A DNA stretch of 25,770 nucleotides. It comes from SZUA-430 sp031413635. GTDB lineage: Bacteria; Pseudomonadota; Alphaproteobacteria; Micropepsales; Micropepsaceae. A program made the position numbers and the translations under genes. Shown piece by piece: positions 8,146 through 15,296 of this stretch. The stretch lies in assembly GCA_031413635.1 (NCBI GenBank), contig JANOFM010000096.1, forward strand, positions 1-25,770, written 5' to 3'. Below the pieces are notes generated by a model. The model had not been told where the DNA came from, ran no database searches, and was given only the letters and a program-made list of their open reading frames with translations. The first letter of the stretch is position 1. Each line of letters opens with the position of its first letter.

Positions 8146-10166
8146 GCGACGCAACGCGAAAGCTCGCAACCATTGTCGCGCTCGACGTCGCGGGCTATTC
8201 CGCGCGGACGGAGGCGGACGAGGCGAAGGCTACGTCCGAGGTTGCGGGCTTGCGCGGTGTGATCGAGGGGATCGCTTCGCGCCGTGGGGGCCGCGTGTTC
8301 AACACCGCTGGCGACGGGTTTATGTTGGAGTTCGGATCGAGCCTCGGCGCGGTTGAAGCTGCGTTCGAGCTTGCGGAAAAGTGCCAACCGAAGGTGCGTG
8401 TCGGGGTGCATCTGGGCGATGTCGTGGTGCAGGCGAACGGCGATTTACTCGGGCACGGGGTGAACGTCGCGGCGCGGTTGATGGCGCAGGCGGTGCCCGG
8501 TTCGGCGCTGGTGTCGGCGGACGTGCGCCGCACGATCCGCGGGCCATTGGCCGAGCGGCTCGTATCGCGCGGACAACTGAAACTCGACAAGATGGCCGAG
8601 ACGATCGAGGCGTTTGCGCTCGCCGCCGTGGCGTCGGCGATGGTCGCCGCGCCGCCCAAGGGCGCCGAGCCGCTGCTTGCCGTGCTGCCGTTCGACAACC
8701 TGTCGAACGATCCGGAGATGCAGTTTTTCTCCGACGGGGTGAGCGAGGAGATCCACTACGCACTCACGCACAGTACGGGTTTCAGTGTCATAGGCCGCAC
8801 GTCGGCGTTCCAATTCCGTGGCGCGGAAAAGATGAATGCGGCCCGCGACCTTAAGGCGACGCATATCCTCGATGGTGCTGTTCGAAAGTCGGGCCACCGG
8901 ATGCGCGTCAACGCACAGTTGACGGAAGTGGCGAGCGGCCTTTGCCTCTGGACCGATCGCTACGACCGCGAGATCGCCGAAGTATTCGCGCTGCAGGACG
9001 AAATTGCGGGTCATGTGGCGAGCGCGCTGAAGTCGTTCTTGCCGGTCAAAGCCACCGTCGAAACGATCGATCCTGCCGCCTACGAGTTGTTTTTGAACGG
9101 CCTCAGATACGACAGGGAGTTCAGCGACGAGACCGCCGCTCGCGCCGAGTCGCTCTTTCTCCAAGCCGTTACGCGGGCGCCCACCTTTGCGCGGGCGTGG
9201 GCATTTCTGAGCAATGCGCGAATACAGCGCCTGCCGAGAGACCACGACGCCGCGGGCGAACCGATGCACGACGCCGCGTTGGCAGCCGCCCAACGAGCGC
9301 TCGAACTCGACCCAAACAATGCAATCGCGTACGTTACGCTTGCATCTCTCAAACCGGCGTTCTCGGCGCACGGCGAAAAGCTGCGACTGATCGAAAAAGC
9401 GTACGACGCCGCTCAAAACAGCCCCGACGTTCTCAATCGATACGGTGGCTCTCTTCTTGTCGTCGGACGCGTGCGTGAGGCGCTGCCTTACTTTGCTCGC
9501 GCGGCGGAGTTGGAACCGATGGCGCCTTGGATGGTGTCGACGGCCGCCGATATGCTGCTGACGCTCGGCCGCGTCGAGGACTCGTTACGCGCGATCAATG
9601 CGGCGCAAAAGCGTCTGCCGGATGCCGCTTGGATATGGGGCTTTCGCTGGCGAATCCTCTTCTACAGCGGACGCTATGACGACGCGGCGGCGATGCTCAC
9701 GCCCGACGCTCCCAAACCGGCAAACATCACGCCCACCGAAGTCGATAGTATGCGTTTCTTTCTTTCGCTCTTCGCCGCACCGCAGCCGCGGCGAGAGATC
9801 ATCGTGCGCGCGATGCTTAGTCCTGCGCAGACTCCAACATTGCAGTTCGGTCTTTGTCAGATTGCCGCCGTAGTCGGATGCATCGACATTGCGTTCGAAA
9901 AACTGTTCGAAGCATTCGAAACGGGGAGACCGATCGGTCCGATGGGAAAAGGCCGCGGCGTCAACCGTGCATTTCTGACGGCCGGTTACTTCACGGCCGC
10001 AAGCTTTCCCCTGCAGCGAGACGTTCGCTTTGCGCGGCTATGCGCACATGCGGGTCTTGTTGAGTACTGGACAACGTCCGGCCACTGGCCCGATTGCGCT
10101 GAGCAGGTGCCTTACGACTTTAAGGCCGAATGCGAGAAGGTGGCGGGTGGCGTTCGCGGCCGGTAA
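8142..10166 (+). CDS. Class III cyclase–TolB-like–TPR protein, copy 4 (divergent TPR half)
   Basis: 674-aa paralog, last of the coupled trio. The cyclase part (Asp15, Asn54, Asp58, Asp101, Asn108, Arg112) and the linker are almost the same as copy 1, with about 15 differences in the first ~200 residues by eye, including a 71-nt identical run (8145-8215 versus 591-661). Just after FFSDG.SEEI (about residue 208, nt ~8765) similarity to all copies drops: the TolB-like domain reads HYALTHSTGFSVIGRTSAF and the TPR region (about 310-570, e.g. AALAAAQRALELDPNNAIAY) is clearly different. The tail motif (AGLVEYW...VPYDFKAECEKVA) is retained. This suggests a conserved output module on a different input module. 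The gene ends at TAA 10164-10166 and is followed by a 478-nt spacer. Confidence 0.9.
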   Translation: MSDATRKLATIVALDVAGYSARTEADEAKATSEVAGLRGVIEGIASRRGGRVFNTAGDGFMLEFGSSLGAVEAAFELAEKCQPKVRVGVHLGDVVVQANGDLLGHGVNVAARLMAQAVPGSALVSADVRRTIRGPLAERLVSRGQLKLDKMAETIEAFALAAVASAMVAAPPKGAEPLLAVLPFDNLSNDPEMQFFSDGVSEEIHYALTHSTGFSVIGRTSAFQFRGAEKMNAARDLKATHILDGAVRKSGHRMRVNAQLTEVASGLCLWTDRYDREIAEVFALQDEIAGHVASALKSFLPVKATVETIDPAAYELFLNGLRYDREFSDETAARAESLFLQAVTRAPTFARAWAFLSNARIQRLPRDHDAAGEPMHDAALAAAQRALELDPNNAIAYVTLASLKPAFSAHGEKLRLIEKAYDAAQNSPDVLNRYGGSLLVVGRVREALPYFARAAELEPMAPWMVSTAADMLLTLGRVEDSLRAINAAQKRLPDAAWIWGFRWRILFYSGRYDDAAAMLTPDAPKPANITPTEVDSMRFFLSLFAAPQPRREIIVRAMLSPAQTPTLQFGLCQIAAVVGCIDIAFEKLFEAFETGRPIGPMGKGRGVNRAFLTAGYFTAASFPLQRDVRFARLCAHAGLVEYWTTSGHWPDCAEQVPYDFKAECEKVAGGVRGR

Positions 10167-10230
10167 GTGGCGATTTTCATATAACAGGGACATAATAATG
10201 CGCGCTCGGTCCCGCTTCGCCGCTTCGTTT

Positions 10231-10256
10231 GCGCCGCTGGCGCGCGGTTGATTTTT
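10231..10256 (+). terminator. Weak hairpin plus T-run after the cyclase array
   Basis: GCGCC (10231-10235), loop GCT, GGCGC (10239-10243), then 8 nt and T5 (10252-10256). The stem is short and the T-run is offset, and an alternative pairing of GGCGC with GCGCC at 10257-10261 is possible. It could end the transcript of copies 2-4, but is weak as an intrinsic terminator. Confidence 0.22.
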
Positions 10257-10357
10257 GCGCCTGGTTCTGCTATATCTTGCGAGAGTTTTCCGGCCTCGTC
10301 TGGCTGCTTCTTGACATCGTTGGTGTGAGTGTTCGCGTGTGCCGGCGTTTACTTGTG

Positions 10358-10445
10358 CGTGATGGCGCGTGATGGCAGAAGCCGCTTCGTGATGGATGCG
10401 TGACGGCATTTTTGGCGGAAATGGGCCGTTGTGATGGCGTGATGG
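10358..10445 (+). repeat. Cluster of six CGTGATGG-like octamers
   Basis: CGTGATGG occurs at 10358, 10368, 10388 and 10438, with single-base variants CGTGACGG at 10399 and TGTGATGG at 10430, all on the same strand. Starts are offset 0, 10, 30, 41, 72 and 80 nt; the first five fit multiples of one DNA helical turn. This arrangement is typical of cooperative protein binding on one DNA face. The cluster lies about 200 nt upstream of the SDH-like gene. The binding protein is unknown. Confidence 0.5.
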
Positions 10446-10644
10446 GACGGATTAGATTTGCATTTCCGCTACAGCTTTCGGTTGAGTCATCGATAGGTTA
10501 AATCTGTCACGTTGAGCATGCGGGGGAATTCGTCCGTTTGTGTCTCGCGGGTCACTCGCCGCGGGAGGTGGCGGCGTTGTTAAGTCTGCTGGGATCTCGG
10601 GCCGGCGTTGGGGCATTGCCGCTTCGAGATGATGGGGTTTTCGT

Positions 10645-12501
10645 TTGGACGTTTGGGTCGTGCTTTCCGCAATTGCCGAGGCCGCGTGGCGGCTTTGGAA
10701 CGATGCGCTGGCGGTCTTCGGACCGGTGCCGCCGCGCGTTGCGGTCGCGGCTGCATGTTTGGCCGCGGCGCTGGTCATGTTGCTGCTGGCGTTGCGGCCG
10801 CGGGCGGCGAATAAGCGGCCCGGGAGATCTCCGGCCGACCGCGTCACGCTTGCGTTCGAACCTCGGTCCGCGTCGGAACACGGATTATGGGCGGGAGAGG
10901 ATGCGGGGCCGCCGGCGGTGCATACCGGTCCGCTGGGCTCGCCGCGCGAAATCATGGCGCGGCTCGAGGCCGAACGCTCCTCGCGGGTGATAGCGATCAT
11001 TCATCGCGAGAATATGGAGCGCCAATTTCTCGACGTCGCCGATCTCGAGGATGCGCTGACCGCGATCCGGTTGACGCCGAAGGACAAGCCGCTCGACATC
11101 ATCCTTCATTCGCCGGGCGGACATATCCGTGTGGGCCAGCAGATCGCGCGCGCGATCAAGGCGCATCCGGCCAAGACGACGGTGTTCGTGCCCTACTTCG
11201 CGCTGGGCGCTGCCGCGTTCATGGCGTTCGCCGCCGACGAAATCGTGATGAGCGCGCATGCGGGCTTGACGCCGGTCGATCCGTTCACGCCGGCGGGGCC
11301 CGCATCGGCGGTGCTGAAGGGGATCGCCGGCAAGCCGATCGGCAAGGTCGAGGATGAAACCGTGATGTGCGCCGACATCGCGCGCAAGATGGTCGACGAG
11401 GCCAAGCGCGTGACCTGCGAGTTGATGCACTCCAAGCACGATCACAGCGGGGTGTGCCGGCTTGCCGACGAACTCGTGAGCGGAAAATTTTCGCGCGACC
11501 GGGCGATCACGGCGGAGGTTGCCAAGGACGTCGGGCTCAACGTCAATGTGCGCATGCCGGGCGCGGTCTACGATTTGATCCGTTCGTGCCGGCGCGGGCA
11601 CGCGCACGGCGCAAGCGTGTCGTTTCTCGATTACGCGCCTCAACCGCGCTCGGCGGCGTTGCGCGAACGCGCGCATCATGCGCCGGCGTTCGGCGTGTTC
11701 GATAGCGCCATCGCGCACGTGACCGAGCGCGCGGCGCGACCGGCGGTCGCGACGCAATGGCTGGCGCATTCGGGCGGGCATGTGCCGGAAGGTTCGGTCG
11801 AGCGGGCGAAAAGTTTGATCCGCCGCATCGAGGCCGAGCGCGGTTCGCATGTGATCTGCGTCATTCACGGCGAGAACATGGAAAGCGACGGGTTCAGCTT
11901 CGACGATCTCGAAGACGTGCTGTGCGCGATCGTGGCGAGCGATCCGGCAAGGCCGCTCGACATCGTGCTGCACACGCAAGGCGGCAACGCCTTCGCGGGC
12001 CGCCAGATCGCGCGCGCGATCAAGAGCCATCGCGGGCGCAAGACGGTGTTCGTGCCCTATTACGCGATGTCGGCGGGCTCGCGCATTTCGCTGGCCGCCG
12101 ACCAGATCGTGATGGGGGCGCAGGCGACACTGGGGCCGATCGACACGCAGCTTTACGGCTGGCCGGCGCCCTCGATCCTGCACTTGGTGAAAACGAAGCC
12201 GATCGAGGCGATCAAGGACGAGTTCCTGATCCTGGCGGAAGACGCGCGCAAGATCATGGTGGAGGGGCGCGCGAGTGCGTGCGAGTTGCTGCAGGGATCG
12301 TACTCGCATGACGGGTCGTGCGCGATCGCCGACGAAATGATGAGCGGGCGCTGGACGCACGGCTTTCCGATCACGGCGACCGTCGCAAAAGGTTTGGGTT
12401 TGAACGTGTCGACCGATCTGCCGGATGTATTCTACGACCTCGTGCGCTGTTTCCGGCACGCGGACGGCGAAGACCCGAGCGTGCTTTTCGTTTCAAGGTA
12501 G
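10645..12501 (+). CDS. Membrane-anchored tandem ClpP/SppA-fold (SDH_sah-like) protein
   Basis: 618 aa. An N-terminal membrane helix (about 31-50) is followed by two copies of a serine-protease-like ClpP/crotonase-fold domain resembling SDH_sah (DUF114): about 105-325 and 385-610. Each has AERxSxVIxxIHxENME, a PLDIxLHxxGG loop, a VFVPYxA segment and AADxIVM. In repeat 2 the nucleophile region reads YYAMSAGSR with Ser476, as in active family members; in repeat 1 it reads YFALGAAAF, with Gly188 at that place. So repeat 1 is probably inactive and repeat 2 possibly active. Family members are membrane-linked proteases, but the substrate is unknown. The start is TTG at 10645 with a weak GGGG upstream; no better start gives the membrane helix. 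It probably begins an operon with the next two plus-strand genes. Confidence 0.85.
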   Translation: MDVWVVLSAIAEAAWRLWNDALAVFGPVPPRVAVAAACLAAALVMLLLALRPRAANKRPGRSPADRVTLAFEPRSASEHGLWAGEDAGPPAVHTGPLGSPREIMARLEAERSSRVIAIIHRENMERQFLDVADLEDALTAIRLTPKDKPLDIILHSPGGHIRVGQQIARAIKAHPAKTTVFVPYFALGAAAFMAFAADEIVMSAHAGLTPVDPFTPAGPASAVLKGIAGKPIGKVEDETVMCADIARKMVDEAKRVTCELMHSKHDHSGVCRLADELVSGKFSRDRAITAEVAKDVGLNVNVRMPGAVYDLIRSCRRGHAHGASVSFLDYAPQPRSAALRERAHHAPAFGVFDSAIAHVTERAARPAVATQWLAHSGGHVPEGSVERAKSLIRRIEAERGSHVICVIHGENMESDGFSFDDLEDVLCAIVASDPARPLDIVLHTQGGNAFAGRQIARAIKSHRGRKTVFVPYYAMSAGSRISLAADQIVMGAQATLGPIDTQLYGWPAPSILHLVKTKPIEAIKDEFLILAEDARKIMVEGRASACELLQGSYSHDGSCAIADEMMSGRWTHGFPITATVAKGLGLNVSTDLPDVFYDLVRCFRHADGEDPSVLFVSR

Positions 12502-12666
12502 AATTGGTCAAGGCAGAAGCGGATGGATAATAATTTCGTGCTTGGTAAAGCATTATCGTTGAAACCGATTGCGACGGCTTCCATTTGAAATTAGCGTCGG
12601 GCACGCGATGGGGTCGCGGCGAGTTGGGTGTTAGGCTGGGTGTAACGAGATTGGGGAGTTGGGCTC

Positions 12667-13440
12667 GTGCAGATTGAAGCGTTGATGGCCGAACCGGTGA
12701 TCATGGTTGCGGCGGGATTGATCGGGTTGGCGCTTTTGGCGTTGGTGTTCGACGCCCTGTCGTCGAAGGACATGCGTCCGGTTTCGCGGGCGCGCTCGCC
12801 GATCGTTTTGTCGAGGGACTCTGCGTCGCGCACGACCGTTCTTGCGGCGAGGACGAAAGCGGACTTGCCGGTCGAGGCGGCGCCCGAGCCTGCAGCCGTT
12901 GCCGAGCCCGCGGTCGAAGCGCCGCCCGAAGTGGCGCGCGATCCGCTCTACGAGCAGCGGCGCTTTTTCACGACGCTGGGTGCGGCCTTGACGTCGGGCG
13001 AAGACGCGGCGGAGGGAACGCTCGCGGCGTTGCACGCGAATCTCTCGGCCGACGCGTTCATGGAACGCATGGCGATGGCGACGAAGGGCTGGCGGCCGGA
13101 CGGCTTCGGCACCGGCGCGCGCAATTTGTTGTTGATGGCCGACGGAACGCCGCCCGACGTGGTGGCGTCGAAAGTGCTCGAAGGCTACGAGCAATTGAAG
13201 GCCGGCCGGGCGAAAGAGGCGCTGGAGGCGTTTCTCACCGGAATCGAGGCGGCGAAAGTGGCGGCGACGGAGGATGCCTCCAGTCCCTGGCCGCATGCCT
13301 GGTCGGCGTACGGCTGGCGCGGTTTGGCGTTGATCGCCGAGGAATCGGGCGACGTTCAGGCGACGCTGGCGGGCCTCAAGGTCGCCTATCAGTCGATGGT
13401 CAACGCCTACGAGATCACGACGCCGGCGGCAGCGGCCTAA
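12667..13440 (+). CDS. Single-pass membrane protein of unknown function
   Basis: 257 aa, not recognised. One N-terminal hydrophobic helix (about 11-29, VIMVAAGLIGLALLALVFDA) is followed by a basic stretch, an Ala/Pro/Glu-rich linker (about 65-90), and a mostly helical C-terminal domain. Within that, LEGYEQLKAGRAKEALEAFL looks like one TPR-type helix pair, followed by a Trp-rich SPWPHAWSAYGWRGLALIAEE segment. The start is GTG (12667), preceded by GGGGAG at 12652-12657; GC-rich codon use supports coding. The 165-nt gap before it is locally AT-rich, with GATAAT (12526-12531) and ATTATC (12552-12557) flanking a small GCTT/AAGC stem, so it may have its own promoter. It lies between the SDH-like and pentapeptide genes on the same strand and may work with the membrane-bound SDH-like protein; that is inference. 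Confidence 0.75.
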   Translation: MQIEALMAEPVIMVAAGLIGLALLALVFDALSSKDMRPVSRARSPIVLSRDSASRTTVLAARTKADLPVEAAPEPAAVAEPAVEAPPEVARDPLYEQRRFFTTLGAALTSGEDAAEGTLAALHANLSADAFMERMAMATKGWRPDGFGTGARNLLLMADGTPPDVVASKVLEGYEQLKAGRAKEALEAFLTGIEAAKVAATEDASSPWPHAWSAYGWRGLALIAEESGDVQATLAGLKVAYQSMVNAYEITTPAAAA

Positions 13441-13474
13441 ACATTCGCCTTTTGAGTGTGCTAGAGTGCCGGTC

Positions 13475-14158
13475 ATGGATTGGCGCAGTTTTCTTTTTGG
13501 TTGGCCCACGCGCGCAAAGCAAGCGGCGGAAGACGCACCCGACGCACCGTCGGCGGGCAATGGCGGGGAGGCCGTGCATGCGCACGTGCCGGAGGGCGAG
13601 CTTCGTTCCTCTCAGCAACACAAGTGGTTGTTCGACGACGGCGTGATGCGCTGGAACCAGCACCGGCACGACAAGGACTTCAAGCCGAATTTCTCCGGGC
13701 TTAATTTCTTGAAGGAAGCGGCGAAGACGCGGCTATGGGGGCGGCCCGTCGACATTATCGGCGATGAGCGCGTGGTTCTGACCGGCATCGATCTCAGCTA
13801 CGCCGATTTGCAGGGCTGCACGTTGACGAGGGCGGATCTGCGTCATGCGAAACTGATCGGCGCGGATTTGCGCAAGGCAAACCTCGCGGGCGCGTTGCTC
13901 AACGATGCGGATTTGACCGATTGCGATTTGCGCGGCGCGACGCTGGACGGTGCGCAGTTCGCGCGCGCCAAGCTCGCCCATGCCAACATGTCGGGCGCGG
14001 GGCTCCAGGAGGCGAATTTCGCCTGGGCCGATTTGAGCCATGCGATCGTGGGTGCGCGCAACCTGCACGAGGCGAATGTGTTCGGTGCGATCCGCGACAC
14101 GATCAAAGCGGGCGAGCGACCGGCGGCGCCCAAGAGCACCGAGGCCCAGGTCGCTTAG
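13475..14158 (+). CDS. Pentapeptide-repeat protein
   Basis: About 227 aa. The central and C-terminal two thirds are built of tandem A(D/N)LXX-type pentapeptides (TRADLRHAKLIGADLRKANL, GALLNDADLTDCDLRGATL, then further repeats to about residue 200), expected to fold as a right-handed quadrilateral beta-helix. The N-terminal ~90 residues are charged and lack repeats; no signal peptide is seen. Known pentapeptide proteins range from DNA mimics protecting gyrase to structural proteins; nothing here picks one. I chose ATG at 13475, with a weak AGAG 8 nt upstream; an in-frame GTG at 13466 would add three residues. It follows the 257-aa membrane protein by 34 nt and is probably co-transcribed with it. 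Its stop overlaps the stop of the convergent aquaporin gene (14155-14158). Confidence 0.88.
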   Translation: MDWRSFLFGWPTRAKQAAEDAPDAPSAGNGGEAVHAHVPEGELRSSQQHKWLFDDGVMRWNQHRHDKDFKPNFSGLNFLKEAAKTRLWGRPVDIIGDERVVLTGIDLSYADLQGCTLTRADLRHAKLIGADLRKANLAGALLNDADLTDCDLRGATLDGAQFARAKLAHANMSGAGLQEANFAWADLSHAIVGARNLHEANVFGAIRDTIKAGERPAAPKSTEAQVA

Positions 14159-14823
14159 GACCGCGTGCTGTCGTCGCGCAGGATCGAAACCGCGCCGAGA
14201 GCGAGCGCCCATCCGATCGTCTGGGCTAACAGAAACGGCACGATGGATGCGGGCGCTATGCCCGAGAACGTGTCCGTCATCGCGCGGGCGATGGTGACGG
14301 CGGGGTTGGCGAAGGACGTGGATGAGGTGAACCAGTAGGCGCCGGTGATGTAGGCGGCAACGGCTACCGGCACCGCATCGGGCTTGGCGCGTGCGGTACC
14401 CCAGATCGTGAGCAGAAGGCCCAAGGTCGCCACGATCTCGCCGATGAATTCGCCCGGCGTGTCGCGCGCGTGATCGGAGGTTTGCACCAGCGGCAAGGCG
14501 AACATGGCATGGGCGATGACGACGCCCGCGACGGCGCCGATCATTTGTGCGGGGACGTAGGCCGCGGCGGTGCGCCAAGCGAGGCGCTTGCCGGCAAGTT
14601 CGAACAGCGTCACCGCCGGATTGAAATGGGCGCCAGAGATCGGCCCGAACGCGCCGATCAAGGCGATCAGCGCACCGCCGGTCGCAAGCGAATTCGCGAG
14701 CAAAGCAATGGCGTCGTCGCCGGCGGCCAGGCGCACGCCCATGATGCCGGAGCCGACGACGGCGATAAGCAGGAACGTCGTGCCGATCGCCTCGGCGAAA
14801 GCCCTACGCGCGAGGTCGCTCAT
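14155..14823 (-). CDS. aqpS: AqpS-type MIP channel, probable arsenite exit channel
   Basis: 222-aa six-helix major intrinsic protein of the inner membrane. The two NPA boxes are intact: HFNPAVT (Asn68-Ala70) and FANPAVTIAR (Asn173-Ala175). The residue after the second NPA is Val176, not the Arg of water channels such as AqpZ. This matches the AqpS clade, where a Val at this selectivity-filter position is known. Its start codon overlaps the arsC stop by ATGA (14823-14820), so the two are translationally coupled. In the Sinorhizobium meliloti ars operon, AqpS lets arsenite made by ArsC leave down its gradient, replacing an ArsB or Acr3 pump. The same role is inferred here. No ArsR gene or ArsR-like site was found. 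The frame is open upstream to 15300, but that extension runs through arsC in another frame and is not coding. Confidence 0.88.
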   Translation of the reverse strand: MSDLARRAFAEAIGTTFLLIAVVGSGIMGVRLAAGDDAIALLANSLATGGALIALIGAFGPISGAHFNPAVTLFELAGKRLAWRTAAAYVPAQMIGAVAGVVIAHAMFALPLVQTSDHARDTPGEFIGEIVATLGLLLTIWGTARAKPDAVPVAVAAYITGAYWFTSSTSFANPAVTIARAMTDTFSGIAPASIVPFLLAQTIGWALALGAVSILRDDSTRS

Positions 14824-15194
14824 GCCGATGCGGGCAGGATATCGAGCACGGTTTGCGACGGGCGGCACAGTCTGACGGCGCGCGGCGTCACCACGATCGG
14901 ACGGTTGATGAGGATGGGGTGCACCATCATCGCGTCGATGATCTCGTCGTTGCCGCGGGCGGGATCGGTGAGGCCGAGTTCCTCGGCGGGCGTGCCTTTT
15001 TCGCGCATCAGGGCACGCGCCGTGATGCCCATGCGTTCGAGCAACGAGACGAGCTCGGCGCGGGTGGGCGGTTGATTCAGATATTCGACGATGGCGGGCT
15101 CGATCCCGGCCTTGCGGATATAGGCCAAGACGTTGCGCGAGGTTTCGCAATCTGGATTGTGGTAGATGACGATGCCGTCCGCTACAGCGTTCAT
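14820..15194 (-). CDS. arsC: Arsenate reductase, glutaredoxin type
   Basis: 124-aa cytosolic enzyme reducing arsenate to arsenite with glutathione and glutaredoxin. Seen: active-site Cys16 in YHNPDCETSRN, matching E. coli ArsC YHNPACGTSRN, and the C-terminal RPIVVTPRAVRLCRPSQTVL, which carries the arsenate-binding arginines. Length is near the family's usual size (E. coli ArsC 141 aa), slightly short at the C-terminus. Start ATG (15194-15192) with GGAG about 8 nt upstream; the preceding in-frame TAA of a short coding-like stretch touches it (TAAATG). It overlaps aqpS downstream, forming a reduction-plus-exit module. Confidence 0.94.
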   Translation of the reverse strand: MNAVADGIVIYHNPDCETSRNVLAYIRKAGIEPAIVEYLNQPPTRAELVSLLERMGITARALMREKGTPAEELGLTDPARGNDEIIDAMMVHPILINRPIVVTPRAVRLCRPSQTVLDILPASA

Positions 15195-15296
15195 TTACGC
15201 GTCTCCAAGTTCCTTGGCGTAGAGTACCGACCATTCGGCGACTTCGTCGAGGAAGAGTTGCGCGCAGCCTTCGGCCAACAACGCGGCCGGGCCAAC
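15195..15296 (-). other. Coding-like tail after an in-frame TGA, ending next to arsC
   Basis: Directly after the TGA (15299-15297) of the 109-aa gene, the same frame stays open for 33 codons, with GC-rich codon use and a helix-like sequence (LLAEGCAQLFLDEVAEWSVL, YAKELGDA), ending at TAA 15197-15195 immediately before the arsC ATG. It may be the former C-terminus of the 109-aa protein cut by a nonsense change, or a separate ~30-aa peptide starting at TTG 15281 or 15278. No good RBS is seen for the second option. Confidence 0.4.

Larger units (their letters stand above)
10167..10644. other. 478-nt spacer with no convincing gene
   Basis: The first 30 nt are AT-rich and include AGGGA (10186-10190) 7 nt before an ATG at 10198 that opens a 17-codon frame (MRARSRFAASFAPLARG) ending at 10251, next to a small hairpin and T5. 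The middle holds the octamer cluster at 10358-10445. The last 150 nt, before the TTG of the next gene, show no clear promoter. The longer frames crossing this stretch lack an RBS and recognisable protein sequence. Confidence 0.5.

Noticed and set aside
10358..10445. CRP/FNR-type site for cAMP control (TGTGA half-site present)
   Set aside because: No matching TCACA half-site at the required 6-nt spacing, and the repeats are direct, not inverted.
10358..10445. CRISPR array
   Set aside because: Repeat units are only 8 nt with spacers of 0-23 nt, far shorter than CRISPR repeats, and no cas genes are present.
10885..12459. 524-codon minus-strand frame opposite the SDH-like gene
   Set aside because: It is Arg/His-rich with no recognisable domain; the plus frame shows two matching domain copies.
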